Of a stretch of DNA of 64,000 nucleotides, positions 1 to 14,556 are shown piece after piece (the stretch's first letter is position 1; each line of letters opens with the position of its first letter). The notes beneath the pieces were generated by a model, which saw only the letters and a list, made by a program, of their open reading frames with translations, did not search any database and was not told the origin of the DNA. The stretch is from contig NZ_AP027292.1 of NCBI RefSeq assembly GCF_030295765.1, forward strand, positions 1,240,001 through 1,304,000, given 5' to 3'. This stretch comes from Neptuniibacter halophilus (GTDB lineage Bacteria > Pseudomonadota > Gammaproteobacteria > Pseudomonadales > Balneatricaceae). A program made the position numbers and the translations under genes.

Positions 1-3000
1 TGTTAACAATGTAAACGATTTCGTCGTTTTTAATCATATCGATGATATTAGGACGACCCTCTTTCACCTTGTTCACCAGCTCAACCTCAACACCGTTGTC
101 AGTCAACAACTGCGCAGTGCCTTTGGTAGCCACCAGTTTAAAGCCCAGTTCAACCAACTGTTTAGCCACATTCAGCACATTCGCTTTATCCGCTTCGCGA
201 ACAGATACGAACGCCTTACCCGGCTTAGGCAGTTTGTCGCCAGCACCGATATGCGCTTTCATGAACGCTTCACCGAAGGTTGCGCCCACACCCATGACCT
301 CACCGGTAGACTTCATCTCCGGTGACAGAATCGGGTCAACACCCTGGAACTTGTTGAACGGGAACACCGCTTCTTTCACGTTAAACAGTTTTGGCACGAT
401 CTCTTCAGTAAAGCCCAGCTCTGCCAGCGTTTTACCTGCCATCACCTGCGCACCGATTTTCGCCAGAGAAACACCTATACACTTGGAAACAAACGGTACA
501 GTACGGGATGCACGCGGGTTAACTTCGATCACGTAGATCTCACCGTCCTGATACGCAAGCTGAGTATTCATCAGACCGACAACGCCCAGTTCCAGCGCCA
601 TCTTGCGTACCATTTCACGCATTTCATTCTGCACATCTTCCGCCAGATTGTATGGCGGCAGTGAACACGCAGAGTCACCGGAGTGGACGCCCGCCTGTTC
701 GATATGCTGCATGATGGCACCAATCACAACCGTTTCACCGTCGCAAACTGCGTCGATATCCACTTCGATCGCTGCATTCAGGAAGTGATCCAGCAGAACC
801 GGTGCGTCGTTAGACACCTGTACCGCAGTATTCATGTAGCGGCGCAGCTCTTCCTCTTTGTAAACAATCTCCATCGCACGTCCACCCAGTACATAGGATG
901 GACGAACAACCAGCGGGTAACCCAGCTTTTCAGCTTCGATTACTGCTTCTTCCATAGAACGAACTGTCGCGTTATCCGGCTGTTTCAGACCCAGTCGTTT
1001 CAGCATCTGCTGGAACAGTTCACGATCCTCTGCACGGTCAATCGCTTCAGGAGAAGTACCGATAATCGGCACACCCGCCTGCTCAAGCGCAACCGCCAGT
1101 TTCAGTGGCGTCTGGCCACCGTACTGTACGATAACGCCTTTTGGCTTCTCGACATTAACGATCTCCAGAACATCTTCCAGCGTAATCGGCTCGAAGAACA
1201 GACGATCGGAGGTATCGTAGTCAGTAGATACGGTTTCAGGGTTACAGTTCACCATGATGGTCTCAAAACCATCATCGCGCGCTGCCAGCGCTGCGTGTAC
1301 GCAGCAGTAATCGAATTCAATACCCTGACCGATACGGTTCGGGCCACCGCCGATAACCATGATTTTTTCACGGTCAGACGGGTTCGCTTCACACTCTTCC
1401 TCGTAGGTTGAGTACATGTAAGCAGTATCAGAAGAGAACTCGGCAGCGCAGGTATCCACACGCTTATAGACCGGACGTACATCCAGACCCTGACGGTGTT
1501 TACGGAACTGTTTTTCAGACACACCCAGCAGCGTAGCCAGACGCGCGTCAGAGAAGCCTTTGCGCTTGAGACGATAAACCGAATCTTTATCCAGATCAGA
1601 CATGGCCATCTCAGACACACGCTGCTCGTCTTTGATGATATCTTCAACCTGTACCAGGAACCACGGATCGATACCGCTGATTTCGTACAGCTCTTCAACG
1701 CTCATACCCAGACGGAATGCATCACCCAGATACCAGATACGCTCTGCGCCCGGCTCTTTCATTTCACGAACAATGATCGCGCGCGCATCTTCGCTTTCCA
1801 GATCCACGATCGGGTCAAAGCCGGTTGCACCCACTTCAAGGCCACGCAGGGCTTTCTGCAGGGATTCCTGCTGAGTACGACCAATCGCCATCACCTCACC
1901 CACAGATTTCATCTGTGTGGTCAGGCGGTCATTGGCCTGCGGGAATTTTTCAAAGGTAAAGCGAGGAATCTTGGTAACAACGTAGTCTATAGACGGCTCA
2001 AAAGAAGCCGGCGTTGCACCACCGGTAATGTCGTTCTGCAACTCATCCAGGGTATAACCCACCGCCAGTTTCGCAGCGACTTTAGCGATCGGGAAGCCCG
2101 TTGCTTTGGACGCCAGCGCAGAAGAACGGGATACACGTGGGTTCATCTCGATAACAACCACACGGCCATCTTCCGGGTTCACACCGAACTGTACGTTGGA
2201 ACCACCGGTTTCAACACCGATTTCACGCAGTACCGCCAGAGAAGCGTCACGCATCAACTGGTATTCTTTATCGGTCAGAGTCTGAGCAGGCGCCACAGTG
2301 ATGGAATCACCGGTGTGTACACCCATAGCATCGAAGTTTTCGATAGAGCAGACGATGATGCAGTTGTCGTTTTTGTCACGTACAACCTCCATCTCGTACT
2401 CTTTCCAGCCGATCAGGGATTCATCGATCAGCAGCTCGCTGGTTGGAGACAGATCCAGACCACGCTCACAGATTTCGATGAACTCTTCTTTGTTGTAGGC
2501 AATACCACCACCGGTACCACCCATCGTAAAGGACGGACGAATAATGCAAGGGAAGCCCAGTTGCGCCTGAACCTGCAGCGCTTCTTCCATGCTGTGTGCG
2601 ATCGAAGCACGCGGACATTCCAGGCCGATATTCTTCATCGCCTTGTCGAAGCGGTCGCGGTCTTCTGCTTTATCGATGGTATCAGCGTTGGCGCCGATCA
2701 TCTCAACACCAAACTTCTCGAGCACACCTTCGCGCTCAAGGTCCAGCGCACAGTTCAGTGCGGTCTGACCACCCATGGTAGGCAGCAGAGCATCGGGGCG
2801 CTCTTTCTCAATAATCCGTTCAACTGTTTTCCAGTTGATAGGCTCGATATAGGTAGAATCGGCCATAGATGGATCAGTCATGATCGTTGCAGGGTTAGAG
2901 TTCACCAGAATAACCCGGTAACCCTCTTCACGCAGCGCTTTACACGCCTGCGCACCCGAATAGTCAAACTCACATGCCTGACCGATAACAATTGGGCCGG

Positions 3001-3043
3001 CACCCAGAATCAAAATACTTTGTATGTCCGTACGTTTTGGCAT
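1..3043 (-). CDS. carB: Carbamoyl-phosphate synthase large subunit, C-terminus cut by window edge
   Basis: Large subunit of carbamoyl-phosphate synthase, which makes carbamoyl phosphate from bicarbonate, ammonia (tunnelled from CarA) and 2 ATP for pyrimidine and arginine synthesis. The frame opens with ATG at 3043 ([20 protein letters not shown]) and stays open for 1014 codons to the edge. About 60 residues of the usual ~1073 are missing. Both duplicated ATP-grasp halves are visible: the first with [10 protein letters not shown] near residue 175, the second starting with [18 protein letters not shown] near residue 560. The C-terminal MGS-like regulatory domain is only partly present. The gene lies 96 bp downstream of carA and is evidently co-transcribed. 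Long frames on the opposite strand are shadows. Confidence 0.97.
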   Translation of the reverse strand, partial: MPKRTDIQSILILGAGPIVIGQACEFDYSGAQACKALREEGYRVILVNSNPATIMTDPSMADSTYIEPINWKTVERIIEKERPDALLPTMGGQTALNCALDLEREGVLEKFGVEMIGANADTIDKAEDRDRFDKAMKNIGLECPRASIAHSMEEALQVQAQLGFPCIIRPSFTMGGTGGGIAYNKEEFIEICERGLDLSPTSELLIDESLIGWKEYEMEVVRDKNDNCIIVCSIENFDAMGVHTGDSITVAPAQTLTDKEYQLMRDASLAVLREIGVETGGSNVQFGVNPEDGRVVVIEMNPRVSRSSALASKATGFPIAKVAAKLAVGYTLDELQNDITGGATPASFEPSIDYVVTKIPRFTFEKFPQANDRLTTQMKSVGEVMAIGRTQQESLQKALRGLEVGATGFDPIVDLESEDARAIIVREMKEPGAERIWYLGDAFRLGMSVEELYEISGIDPWFLVQVEDIIKDEQRVSEMAMSDLDKDSVYRLKRKGFSDARLATLLGVSEKQFRKHRQGLDVRPVYKRVDTCAAEFSSDTAYMYSTYEEECEANPSDREKIMVIGGGPNRIGQGIEFDYCCVHAALAARDDGFETIMVNCNPETVSTDYDTSDRLFFEPITLEDVLEIVNVEKPKGVIVQYGGQTPLKLAVALEQAGVPIIGTSPEAIDRAEDRELFQQMLKRLGLKQPDNATVRSMEEAVIEAEKLGYPLVVRPSYVLGGRAMEIVYKEEELRRYMNTAVQVSNDAPVLLDHFLNAAIEVDIDAVCDGETVVIGAIMQHIEQAGVHSGDSACSLPPYNLAEDVQNEMREMVRKMALELGVVGLMNTQLAYQDGEIYVIEVNPRASRTVPFVSKCIGVSLAKIGAQVMAGKTLAELGFTEEIVPKLFNVKEAVFPFNKFQGVDPILSPEMKSTGEVMGVGATFGEAFMKAHIGAGDKLPKPGKAFVSVREADKANVLNVAKQLVELGFKLVATKGTAQLLTDNGVEVELVNKVKEGRPNIIDMIKNDEIVYIVN

Positions 3044-3139
3044 CAGTAATAAACCAGTCGTATCAGTTAGTAGCTGAGGCAGGTGGACAATTCACACCTG
3101 CCTTGTATCGTTTCTTTAGCCCGTCAGGGCAGAGCGGCC

Positions 3140-4273
3140 TTAAGCCTTGGCAGCACGCATATCCGCAATAAAGCGGTCAAACAGTGGCGCCACATCATGC
3201 GGGCCCGGGCTTGCTTCTGGGTGACCCTGAAAACTGAATGCGGCACGATCGGTACGTTCAATACCCTGCAGTGATCCGTCAAACAGTGATTTATGCGTTG
3301 CACGAACAGTGGTTGGCAGTGCATCTTCATCCACCGCAAAGCCGTGGTTCTGGGAGGTAATCATGACCTGCTTACTGTCCAGATCCTGTACCGGATGGTT
3401 GGCACCATGATGGCCAAACTTCATCTTCACCGTCTTAGCTCCGGAAGCAAGAGCCAGCAACTGATGACCCAGACAGATACCAAATACGGGAAGATCGGTT
3501 TTGCAGATCTCCTGAATCGCTTCGATTGCATAGTCACAAGGCTCCGGGTCGCCCGGTCCGTTGGACAGGAAAACACCATCCGGATTCAGTGCCAGCACTT
3601 CGGCTGCAGGCGTTTTCGCCGGTACAACCGTCAGACGGCAACCGCGCTCGACCAGCATCCGCAGAATGTTGCGCTTAACCCCGTAGTCATAAGCCACTAC
3701 GTGGAACGGCTGTTCAGCAGGGTTCATCTCCGCATGTCCTTCACCCAGTTTCCAGGTAGAGGAGTTCCACTCATAGGAAGACTCTGTGGTAACAACCTGA
3801 GCCAGATCCATACCTTTCAGACCCGGGAAAGCTTTAGCTTCAGCCAGCGCTTTCTCTTCATCGATATCGCCGGCCATGATGCAGCCGTTGAGGGAGCCTT
3901 TTTCACGAAGAATACGTGTCAGGCGGCGGGTATCAATATCAGCAATGCCGACAATGTTGTTGTCTTTCAGGTAGTCATCGAGATTCTTCTCGTTACGGAA
4001 GTTACTCGCTACCAGAGGCAGATCACGAATAACCAGACCGGCAACCCAGGTACGGGAGGATTCTTCATCCTCAGTGTTAGTACCCGTATTACCGATATGA
4101 GGGTAAGTCAGGGTAACAATCTGACGACAGTAAGATGGATCCGTCAGAATCTCCTGGTAACCCGTCATAGAGGTGTTAAATACAACCTCGCCGCTAGACA
4201 GACCGTCTGCGCCAATGGCTAAGCCCTTGAAAATGCTTCCGTCTTCAAGAGCAAGAATGGCTGGTCTCGCCAA
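3140..4273 (-). CDS. carA: Carbamoyl-phosphate synthase small (glutaminase) subunit
   Basis: Glutamine amidotransferase subunit that hydrolyses glutamine and passes ammonia to CarB. It has 377 residues, the normal family length. The N-terminal CPSase small-chain domain covers about residues 1-150. The class I GATase domain follows, with nucleophile Cys267 in GICLGHQ and the His351/Glu353 pair in GHPEASPGP. It is the first gene of the carAB operon. Its leader (4274 to about 4431) carries a hairpin with a U-run typical of an intrinsic terminator, so expression is probably attenuated. dapB, which often precedes carA in gammaproteobacteria, is absent; a divergent chemoreceptor gene lies there instead. 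Confidence 0.97.
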   Translation of the reverse strand: MARPAILALEDGSIFKGLAIGADGLSSGEVVFNTSMTGYQEILTDPSYCRQIVTLTYPHIGNTGTNTEDEESSRTWVAGLVIRDLPLVASNFRNEKNLDDYLKDNNIVGIADIDTRRLTRILREKGSLNGCIMAGDIDEEKALAEAKAFPGLKGMDLAQVVTTESSYEWNSSTWKLGEGHAEMNPAEQPFHVVAYDYGVKRNILRMLVERGCRLTVVPAKTPAAEVLALNPDGVFLSNGPGDPEPCDYAIEAIQEICKTDLPVFGICLGHQLLALASGAKTVKMKFGHHGANHPVQDLDSKQVMITSQNHGFAVDEDALPTTVRATHKSLFDGSLQGIERTDRAAFSFQGHPEASPGPHDVAPLFDRFIADMRAAKA

Positions 4274-4431
4274 TTGAACCTCCCCGCGTAAATGCGCAAC
4301 AACAAAATCAGAAACGATACGTGCAAAAAAGCGAGGTAAAATCGAAATTCAACCTCGCTTCCTTGTTTGGAAAATCTGTGTAAACGTTTGCTCCAGGCAA
4401 ACCGGCTGTATTCTAAGCCATAAACCCTCAT
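4274..4431 (-). promoter_or_regulatory. carA leader with candidate attenuation control
   Basis: Untranslated leader between the presumed carA promoter and its ATG, read on the minus strand. It contains a 6-bp hairpin (4386-4402, arms GTTTGC/GCAAAC), then the intrinsic terminator at 4325-4360, then about 50 nt to carA. An open frame of 70 codons starts at ATG 4431 and begins MRVYGLEYSRFAWSKR, with 3 Arg and 2 Tyr in 16 residues. It overlaps the terminator and runs past the carA start in another frame. No good ribosome site precedes it, and the promoter position is unclear, so the leader peptide is only a possibility. A 13-bp palindrome (4507-4519, AACTGTCACAGTT) further upstream could be an operator. 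Confidence 0.55.
4325..4360 (-). terminator. Intrinsic terminator inside the carA leader (attenuator)
   Basis: On the minus strand the 9-bp arms AAGCGAGGT (4360-4352) and ACCTCGCTT (4337-4329) pair. Inside, a T·T mismatch, a G·U pair and a 3-bp AAT/ATT helix are capped by TTCG. A run of six T follows (4330-4325). No minus-strand gene lies upstream for it to terminate, because the neighbour at 4587 is divergent. It therefore sits between the carA promoter and carA, which is the signature of an attenuator. Confidence 0.75.
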
Positions 4432-4586
4432 TATGTCTATTCAAGCCCGCAAAAATCACACCAAACCCTGCATAAAAATAAGTTGGGGCTAAAACCCGAT
4501 TCATACAACTGTCACAGTTTCGTAGTAAAAAGCACTCACCCCATTTATTCCTGCCATTTCAGTACTTAGAATTTTTAAGGTTGGAC

Positions 4587-6560
4587 ATGAAAATTTCTGC
4601 CATTACCCGTCTAGCTGGTGCCACACTGGCGCTGATCGTTGTACTCCTCGCTGCGGCGATCGTCTGGTCTCTCGACAAGCTGGATAGCGCCTTCCAGCAA
4701 AAAGACCAGTATTACGCCTATAAACAGGAGGTACAGGCGCAACTGGAAAAACCCGTGGCGACCTATCTGATGACCGGCGATGCTACGCTGCTGAGCGCTA
4801 TCGAGCACAACCTGCAGGCACTGCAGGCCCTGACGGAAGAAAGCCTGCCACCTGAAGTGGCGAGCGACGTCAGCGGCCGGCTGGAAAGCATCGGCAGCGA
4901 CACCTTACTCGAACTGCGCGCAGCAGGAAAACTGGCACAGCCGGAACAGCTACTTATTCACAATGAGCGTGAACTGAGTGACGCCATCGACCAACTTCAG
5001 GACTATGCCTCACAGGCAGCGCCGTATCAGAGCAACCTGCAGCAGCAGTATCTCGATAAGCTGGTCCGGTTGCAGCAGAACCTCCTCCACCTGAGCCACA
5101 GCCGCCAGAGTTATTTCCAGACCGCAAGCGATGAGAGCTATCAGCAGATCAGCTTCATTCTGGAGAAACTCAGCCAACGCAGTAATGAGCTGGAAAAGCT
5201 ACAGCGGTTGGGCATCTATCGGACCAGCGAAGAAGATTCGGATGATCTGTCTACTCTGCTGGGTATCGCCAGCGATGAAGAAAGCACCGCCAGCCAGGCT
5301 GAAATCGCCGACGACCCTATTGCGACGGTTCGCAGCCAGATTAACCGCTACCCCAAAGAACTGGAAAATGCCCGCCTTCTGAGCGAGCAGAAAAAACAAT
5401 CCAATCTGAATGCCGAAACCGCCATCAGCGATCTGAACGCGTCGGTAGCCGTGGTGGCAGAAGCCATTGTCAGCCGCTATGACGAAACCCGCATGTCCGT
5501 CTACTATCTTATGGGCATCTGTATTGTCCTGATTATCGTAACCGGCATCTCAATGAACTTCCTGCTTCAGCGCCTTGGCGGTATTCTGATCAGAACCACG
5601 GGCTTTATCGACCAGCTATCGCATGGCCATTTCAGCAGTAACCTGTCGATACAATCGAATATCAGTGAAGCCCAGAGCCTGAACGCCTCCATAACCCGGC
5701 TACAGACGTTCTTCGCTAATCTGCTGAGCAACATTCGCACTGAAACTGAAAACCTCAAACATCTTCAGCATCAGGCAGTGACACAGGCTGATCAACTGGA
5801 AAGCTCAATCAACCAGCAACGTCAGGCCTCAGAGAGCGCGGTGGTTCAGATCACACAACTGAACGCCTCCTTCAGCGAGGTAGCGACCCGCGCGAGCCAG
5901 ACAAGCTGCACGACCCAGAATACGTCAGAGCAGGCCTCCAATGGCGCCACACAGATCCAGAAGACCCGGGAGTATATTGATCGTCTGAATGACGAAATCG
6001 CAGCTACCGCCACATCGCTGAATGAGCTCCAGAATGACTCTATTGCCATTCAGAACGTTCTCGGCGTCATTCAGGGCTTTGCTGAACAGACGAATCTGCT
6101 GGCACTTAACGCAGCTATTGAAGCAGCCCGGGCCGGCGAAACCGGTCGCGGCTTTGCAGTCGTAGCCGACGAAGTCCGCAATCTGGCGGCCAACACGGCC
6201 AAATCCGCGGATGAGATACAGGCTATTACCAACCGTCTCAGCAATACGACCGAAGAGACGGTCAGTAAGATGCAGATTCAGCAGCAAGCTGCGCTGCAGA
6301 CCGTCAAACTGGCACAGGAAGCTCAACAGGCGTTTGATGACATCCGACAGTCAATCGATGAAATTAACGATATGAGCGCGCTGATCGCATCCTCTACTGA
6401 GGAACAGACCTCCGTCACCAGCGAGATCACAGAGACCGTTGAAACCTCTAACTCTCTGACCAAGTACTCCATCGCTGCAGCCGAGACCAACAAACAGCAG
6501 GCAGCCAAACTCGCGCAAGCTAACGAGCAACTCACCCAGCTCGTCAGCCAGTTACACTGA
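4587..6560 (+). CDS. Methyl-accepting chemotaxis protein with long helical periplasmic sensor
   Basis: Transmembrane chemoreceptor of 657 residues. ATG 4587 is preferred over the in-frame TTG at 4581 because AAGG at 4577-4580 is correctly spaced for it. A first membrane segment lies near residues 10-30. A long, mainly helical periplasmic region of about 270 residues follows, and a second membrane segment lies near residues 304-326. The cytoplasmic part carries the conserved signalling hairpin ([20 protein letters not shown], then [15 protein letters not shown]). The sensor is too long for a simple four-helix bundle and could be of the HBM type, which is my inference. No CheR-binding pentapeptide is seen at the C-terminus. 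It is transcribed away from carA and ends at a bidirectional terminator. Confidence 0.93.
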   Translation: MKISAITRLAGATLALIVVLLAAAIVWSLDKLDSAFQQKDQYYAYKQEVQAQLEKPVATYLMTGDATLLSAIEHNLQALQALTEESLPPEVASDVSGRLESIGSDTLLELRAAGKLAQPEQLLIHNERELSDAIDQLQDYASQAAPYQSNLQQQYLDKLVRLQQNLLHLSHSRQSYFQTASDESYQQISFILEKLSQRSNELEKLQRLGIYRTSEEDSDDLSTLLGIASDEESTASQAEIADDPIATVRSQINRYPKELENARLLSEQKKQSNLNAETAISDLNASVAVVAEAIVSRYDETRMSVYYLMGICIVLIIVTGISMNFLLQRLGGILIRTTGFIDQLSHGHFSSNLSIQSNISEAQSLNASITRLQTFFANLLSNIRTETENLKHLQHQAVTQADQLESSINQQRQASESAVVQITQLNASFSEVATRASQTSCTTQNTSEQASNGATQIQKTREYIDRLNDEIAATATSLNELQNDSIAIQNVLGVIQGFAEQTNLLALNAAIEAARAGETGRGFAVVADEVRNLAANTAKSADEIQAITNRLSNTTEETVSKMQIQQQAALQTVKLAQEAQQAFDDIRQSIDEINDMSALIASSTEEQTSVTSEITETVETSNSLTKYSIAAAETNKQQAAKLAQANEQLTQLVSQLH

Positions 6561-6565
6561 CCATT

Positions 6566-6597
6566 AAAAAGCCCGGTCTGCAGACCGGGCTTTTTTT
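6566..6597. terminator. Bidirectional intrinsic terminator
   Basis: Perfect 10-bp stem GCCCGGTCTG/CAGACCGGGC (6571-6590) with five A before and seven T after it. It can therefore end both the chemoreceptor transcript (+) and the convergent binding-protein transcript (-). Confidence 0.9.
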
Positions 6598-6627
6598 GCA
6601 CTCAACTTTACACTCAGCAATAAAGCA

Positions 6628-7437
6628 TCACTTAGCCGAAAACTGACGCCAGTCCGCCAACCCCTGCTGCAGCGCCTGCTGCATAAAGCCATCCGCAATC
6701 ATCTCCTGCACAGTTTTAGCCAGAGCCCCGCGTAGCACCCCGGTATTACAGGCCGACTGATGGGAGACAGTCAGGTACAGCCCTTCACTGCTGATAGGCG
6801 GATCGAGTACGTCAAATGCCTCCGAATACCCCAGCAGCCCGGCATAGGCCAGCCCGGGGTTTTTCTCATACAGCGCATACTCCGCACGACCCCGTTGCAC
6901 CATGGTAAACGCCTGCTTTAATGACGCCACATACAACAGATCAAGCTCAGCCTTCGCATATTCATCGAAGTCCTGACCAAAACTGTTATTAATCACGGTC
7001 ACACCCTTATGCTGTTTCAGATCGGGCCACTGCCCGTAAGTCATCGCCGAGCCAGCCTTACGCCAGACCACACTGGTGGTATCAAGAAAAGCCGGATAAA
7101 CATAGTCCATATACTGGATACGCGGAATCGTATAGAAAGCCCCCGCGATAAGATCAACCTTCCCGGTCCGCATCACCTCCTGAGCCCGGGCCCAGGAACC
7201 CACATCTTGCAGGTCGATCTCAATTTCAAGGCGACGGGCGATTTCATCCATAATCAGGCGATTCGCGCCCAACAACGACTTAGTACCATCATCCGCCCGC
7301 CAGAGATACGGCGGATATTCAGCGTTTCCGGTGGCCGTCAGTCGCTTACAACCAAGCTCCGCCGCGGACAAATTCGATGCCAGAAGCACCCCTGCCATCC
7401 CTAAAAAAAAGACAAAGCGTTTAATATTCAACAACAT
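6628..7437 (-). CDS. Periplasmic solute-binding protein, family 3 (amino-acid type)
   Basis: Secreted protein of 269 residues with a signal peptide at about residues 1-25 (ending NLSAAE). It has the bilobed family 3 binding fold, visible as YPPYLWRADDG near the start, DLIAGAFYTIPRIQYMDYVYP, and the lobe-crossing segment near GVTVINNSFGQDFDEY. Such proteins deliver amino acids or related solutes to ABC importers or act as sensor modules. No permease or ATPase gene is adjacent, so this is an orphan binding protein. Its place beside a chemoreceptor could mean a sensory role, but that is a guess. The ribosome site is weak. Confidence 0.85.
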   Translation of the reverse strand: MLLNIKRFVFFLGMAGVLLASNLSAAELGCKRLTATGNAEYPPYLWRADDGTKSLLGANRLIMDEIARRLEIEIDLQDVGSWARAQEVMRTGKVDLIAGAFYTIPRIQYMDYVYPAFLDTTSVVWRKAGSAMTYGQWPDLKQHKGVTVINNSFGQDFDEYAKAELDLLYVASLKQAFTMVQRGRAEYALYEKNPGLAYAGLLGYSEAFDVLDPPISSEGLYLTVSHQSACNTGVLRGALAKTVQEMIADGFMQQALQQGLADWRQFSAK

Positions 7438-7563
7438 GAAACACTCACACCTATAAATCTATGCAACATTGCAGATGAATTCAGTATAGGAATCAATCCA
7501 AAAACCCCGCAAGTAACTTTAGGTCTATTTTTTTAGGATAGGTACGATCTACTGGACGACTGA

Positions 7564-7607
7564 GCAATACGCTTCGCTATTCGCACCCTACAGAAGCTGT
7601 TAACTAC
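7564..7607. repeat. Intergenic direct repeat, copy 1
   Basis: A 44-bp unit starting GCAATACGCTTCGCTATT and ending TGTTAACTAC. It matches the second copy at 7677-7720 at 40 of 44 positions. The wider region (about 7560-7720) also holds the near-palindrome GGTTAGCGTAGCGTAACC. The unit reads like the dispersed GTAGGGTGC-type intergenic repeats of gammaproteobacteria. Confidence 0.7.
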
Positions 7608-7676
7608 GTGGGCTAGGTTAGCGTAGCGTAACCCGGTGCTTTGTCGGTAGGGTTGGCAAGAATCGGCGTTATCGGT

Positions 7677-7720
7677 GCAATACGCTTCGCTATTGGCACC
7701 CTACGGAGTCTGTTAACTAC
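7677..7720. repeat. Intergenic direct repeat, copy 2
   Basis: Second copy of the 44-bp unit at 7564-7607, in the same orientation and 113 bp away, with four substitutions. The rest of the 7438-7826 gap shows no convincing gene. Confidence 0.7.
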
Positions 7721-7826
7721 CGGTGTTTTGCAGGCGGCTGTCTGTGATGACCTACCATGATCAGAAACACGGTTGCAGCCCCTGCGGGCGCCGTTGCAGT
7801 GACCGAAGATCATCCGATCCAATAAC

Positions 7827-7860
7827 GAAAAAACCCCTACCGCGTAAGCGATAGGGGTTC
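7827..7860 (-). terminator. rRNA operon terminator
   Basis: On the minus strand, AACCCCTATCGC, a TTAC loop and GCGGTAGGGGTT pair (7859-7848 with 7843-7832) with one internal mismatch. A T-run follows. It lies just downstream of the 5S gene and ends the rrn transcript. Confidence 0.9.
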
Positions 7861-7872
7861 TTCGTAATTAGA

Positions 7873-7990
7873 TGCTTGGCGATGACCTACTCTCACATGG
7901 GGAGACCCCACACTACCATCGGCGATGTTGCGTTTCACGTCTGAGTTCGGGATGGAATCAGGTGGTTCCACAACTCTATGGTCGCCAAGC
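7873..7990 (-). rRNA. rrf: 5S ribosomal RNA
   Basis: Recognised by sequence: the terminal helix arms GCTTGGCGA/TCGCCAAGC close the molecule. The conserved CCGAACTCAGACGTGAAACG and GATGGTAGTGTGGGG segments are present on the minus strand. Length is about 118 nt. Exact ends are uncertain by one or two bases. It is the last gene of the rrn operon. Confidence 0.95.
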
Positions 7991-8131
7991 AAAACTGTTA
8001 CAACTCGGATCTGATTCTTCTTAGTATTTGATTTAGAGTTTTGACTGCTTTCTACATACCGTCAATTCGTTACTCTCTATCGTCGTGCTTTCGCACTTAC
8101 AAGTCACTTGCCAAACGCCTTGGGCGTTATA

Positions 8132-11015
<2,884 letters not shown>

Positions 11016-11130
11016 ATATAACCCGAAGGCGTCTGGATCACAGTAACTTGTAAAAGTAACGATAGATTTCGCCGAATTGGCGCATGTAGAAAATCTACAT
11101 GTCAAATCTAAATCAAATGAATCAAATCCA

Positions 11131-11144
11131 AATTGTTAAAGAGC
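11131..11144 (-). promoter_or_regulatory. boxA antitermination site in 16S-23S spacer
   Basis: GCTCTTTAACAATT on the minus strand, matching the boxA element that loads the Nus antitermination complex. It lies between tRNA-Ala and 23S, as in E. coli rrn operons. Confidence 0.85.
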
Positions 11145-11211
11145 GTTTAAAGCAAAAGCTTTAAAAGATAAGGCATCAGTATGCGTTATGTTTTAAAACT
11201 CTTAAGAGTAA

Positions 11212-11287
11212 TGGTGGAGCTATGCGGGATCGAACCGCAGACCTCCTGCGTGCAAAGCAGGCGCTCTCCCAGCTGAGCTATAGCCCC
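11212..11287 (-). tRNA. tRNA-Ala (anticodon TGC)
   Basis: 76 nt including the encoded CCA. The acceptor GGGGCTA pairs with TAGCTCC with one G·U pair. The D-arm AGCTCAGCTGGGAGAGC, the anticodon loop TTTGCAC with TGC, and the GGTTCGATCCC T-arm are all present. Standard place in the rrn spacer. Confidence 0.97.
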
Positions 11288-11296
11288 ATACAGCGT

Positions 11297-11376
11297 AATT
11301 TTCACAAGACAAGGCGTGGGACGGCGAAGCATAGTGTACTATGCGAGTCGTGCCACAACGCAGCATTGTGGAAATT
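11297..11376. repeat. Palindromic element between the two spacer tRNAs
   Basis: AATTTTCACAA (11297-11307) is the near-perfect inverse of TTGTGGAAATT (11366-11376). Inside lies GCATAGT-GT-ACTATGC (11329-11344). The whole 80-nt stretch can fold into one long hairpin between tRNA-Ala and tRNA-Ile. It resembles palindromic dispersed repeats more than ordinary spacer. Confidence 0.6.
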
Positions 11377-11453
<77 letters not shown>

Positions 11454-11673
11454 ATTTCTTTGCGTGTCTTTTTACGCAGTGCGGCGTTGCTGCCTTCGCT
11501 CATTCGGTCATGTACTTATGTACACTCCCTCATTCGCTCAGCCCGCGCCTTGCTCTTCGCAAAAATCCAGGCAAATAAACCACTTAGCCTACAGACTTAG
11601 TAGCTACCTTTCCGCTCTCTTCACTTTCTGATCAGATAATTCGTGTGAACGCTTGCCGAGACGCGGCATTCGT

Positions 11674-13214
<1,541 letters not shown>

Positions 13215-13389
13215 AAATCATATGTGTTACCAGGAATGTGGTAACGGGCTCTAGTACTAAACAACCGGATAACATTCTTAAGAACGTTAAACCTATTTGT
13301 AAATCGCTTAAATGAATTCACTTGGTTGCTTGTCTAGACAAGTAAATGTTGCGTTGTCTCAACAAGCGCCCACACGAATTATCTGATCA

Positions 13390-13403
13390 AATTGTTAAAG
13401 AGC
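13390..13403 (-). promoter_or_regulatory. boxA antitermination site in rrn leader
   Basis: GCTCTTTAACAATT on the minus strand, identical to the copy in the spacer at 11131-11144. It lies between promoter P2 and 16S, the standard leader position. Confidence 0.88.
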
Positions 13404-13436
13404 GTTGCTTGATGTTTCGTCTCAAGCGAGGCGCAT

Positions 13437-13464
13437 ATTCTACTTTGCGCTCATTCAAAGTCAA
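13437..13464 (-). promoter_or_regulatory. rrn promoter P2
   Basis: Minus strand: -35 TTGACT (13464-13459), 16-bp spacer, -10 TAGAAT (13442-13437). A GC-rich discriminator (ATGCGCC) follows, typical of stringently controlled rRNA promoters. AT-rich DNA lies upstream. Confidence 0.85.
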
Positions 13465-13624
13465 CCGTTTATTTTGCAATTTTGTAAAATTTTTTACTCA
13501 GCAACCGGACTTTGAATCCTGCTCCGTAAGCACCGTCAAAATCCAATGGATTCAAGCACTTACTAAGCACCTTGCTTAGTTCAATCAGCCCCGTTTCGGC
13601 GGCCTCCCTAAGCAAGGACGGCGA

Positions 13625-13652
13625 ATTCTACAGCGTTCTGAAAAAGGGTCAA
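13625..13652 (-). promoter_or_regulatory. rrn promoter P1 with UP-like tract
   Basis: Minus strand: -35 TTGACC (13652-13647), 16-bp spacer, -10 TAGAAT (13630-13625), then the discriminator TCGCCGTCC. Upstream (about 13660-13700) are three T-tracts on the coding strand, as in UP elements that bind RNA polymerase alpha subunits. With P2 it forms a tandem pair. No gene is seen in 13215-13816. Confidence 0.85.
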
Positions 13653-13777
13653 CACCCTGTCGTAAAAAAACTGAAAAAAACCGTAAAAAAGTGCCATACC
13701 GGCCCTTTTTGATCACTAAACAATCAGCACTGTTTGTTATCTGTACAGAGCGGGTCGTTTTACGGCGGGCAGAAACA

Positions 13778-13802
13778 GAAAAGGCGCCTGACGGCGCCTC
13801 TT
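13778..13802 (-). terminator. Terminator of the Yip1-family gene
   Basis: Minus strand GGCGCC, GTCA loop, GGCGCC, then TTTT. It lies 15 bp after the stop of the gene at 13817-14422, just upstream of the rrn promoters. Confidence 0.7.
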
Positions 13803-13816
13803 TCATCTCTTTGCAG

Positions 13817-14422
13817 CTATCCCGATATGTAGCTTAGAGGAATCACTGTACTCCAGAGGATGACGGAGGTTACCAGTATCCCGACCAGGGTACAGAGCCC
13901 TACAGTCAGAATAGAAGTTGAGAACAGGAATGCCCGTTCTTCAGGTATTTTCATAATCACCGGTACACCTGTGTATAGCAGGTATACGGAATAACACACT
14001 GCAACCAGGCCAACGGACACGTTAAACCACAGGAGCGGATATAAAGCGGCCAGTCCGGACAGGAACATAGGCGTTGCAGTGTAGGTTGCCAGTGACAGAC
14101 AGTCATCGAATGAGACATTGCCACCGTAGTTTTTTTCCATCCAGTGGATGGCATAGGTGATAAAGCCAACAGCAACCCACATCGCAAAATAGAATGCGAC
14201 TGCTGCCGGTAGTGCACTCATGGCATCGAGCTTGACGTATTCCGTTCCCGCAATACTCCAGCCCACCTGAGTTGTCCCGATAAACATTGAGACTGCCGGT
14301 ATCGCAGCCAGAATACTTATCTGCTGCAAAAAGATATGTGCAGCGCTGTAGTGCTCTTTTCTAATCTGCCCCCACTCTTCTTTAGGGTGGTACAGAATTC
14401 CCATCATATGCTGAATAAACAT
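13817..14422 (-). CDS. Yip1-family (DUF1282-like) integral membrane protein
   Basis: Protein of 201 residues with a short cytoplasmic start (MGILYHPKEEWGQIRKE) typical of bacterial Yip1/DUF1282 proteins. About five membrane segments follow, near residues 33-50, 71-92, 117-137, 138-160 and 172-196. The function of this family in bacteria is unknown; in eukaryotes Yip1 proteins act in vesicle traffic. It lies downstream of cyoE with a 134-bp gap, so it probably has its own promoter. A cytochrome oxidase copper chaperone (SCO/SenC) gene, sometimes found at this place, is absent. Confidence 0.75.
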   Translation of the reverse strand: MFIQHMMGILYHPKEEWGQIRKEHYSAAHIFLQQISILAAIPAVSMFIGTTQVGWSIAGTEYVKLDAMSALPAAVAFYFAMWVAVGFITYAIHWMEKNYGGNVSFDDCLSLATYTATPMFLSGLAALYPLLWFNVSVGLVAVCYSVYLLYTGVPVIMKIPEERAFLFSTSILTVGLCTLVGILVTSVILWSTVIPLSYISG

Positions 14423-14556
14423 GATGCATCCCCTCGTTAAGTCAGGTGCAGCACCACTCCTTTAGTGCTACATCAGTTTACTGCTGATTTCATTACTGCT
14501 TTTTTCTCCGTTTCCACAGTTTTCTGGAAGGTTAATTCTTGATCCGCCGGCTCTGT

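Noticed and set aside
1496..3049. 517-codon plus-strand frame and other frames (42-536, 683-1411) opposite carB
   Set aside because: The minus-strand frame here is an intact, highly recognisable CarB; the plus frames have no family features and are shadows of its codon bias.
7613..7822. 69-codon frame on the minus strand in the rrn downstream gap
   Set aside because: It runs through the intergenic repeat, lacks a ribosome site, and its translation looks random.
13585..13806. 73-codon minus-strand frame across the rrn promoter region
   Set aside because: It covers P1 and the upstream T-tracts; no coding signs.
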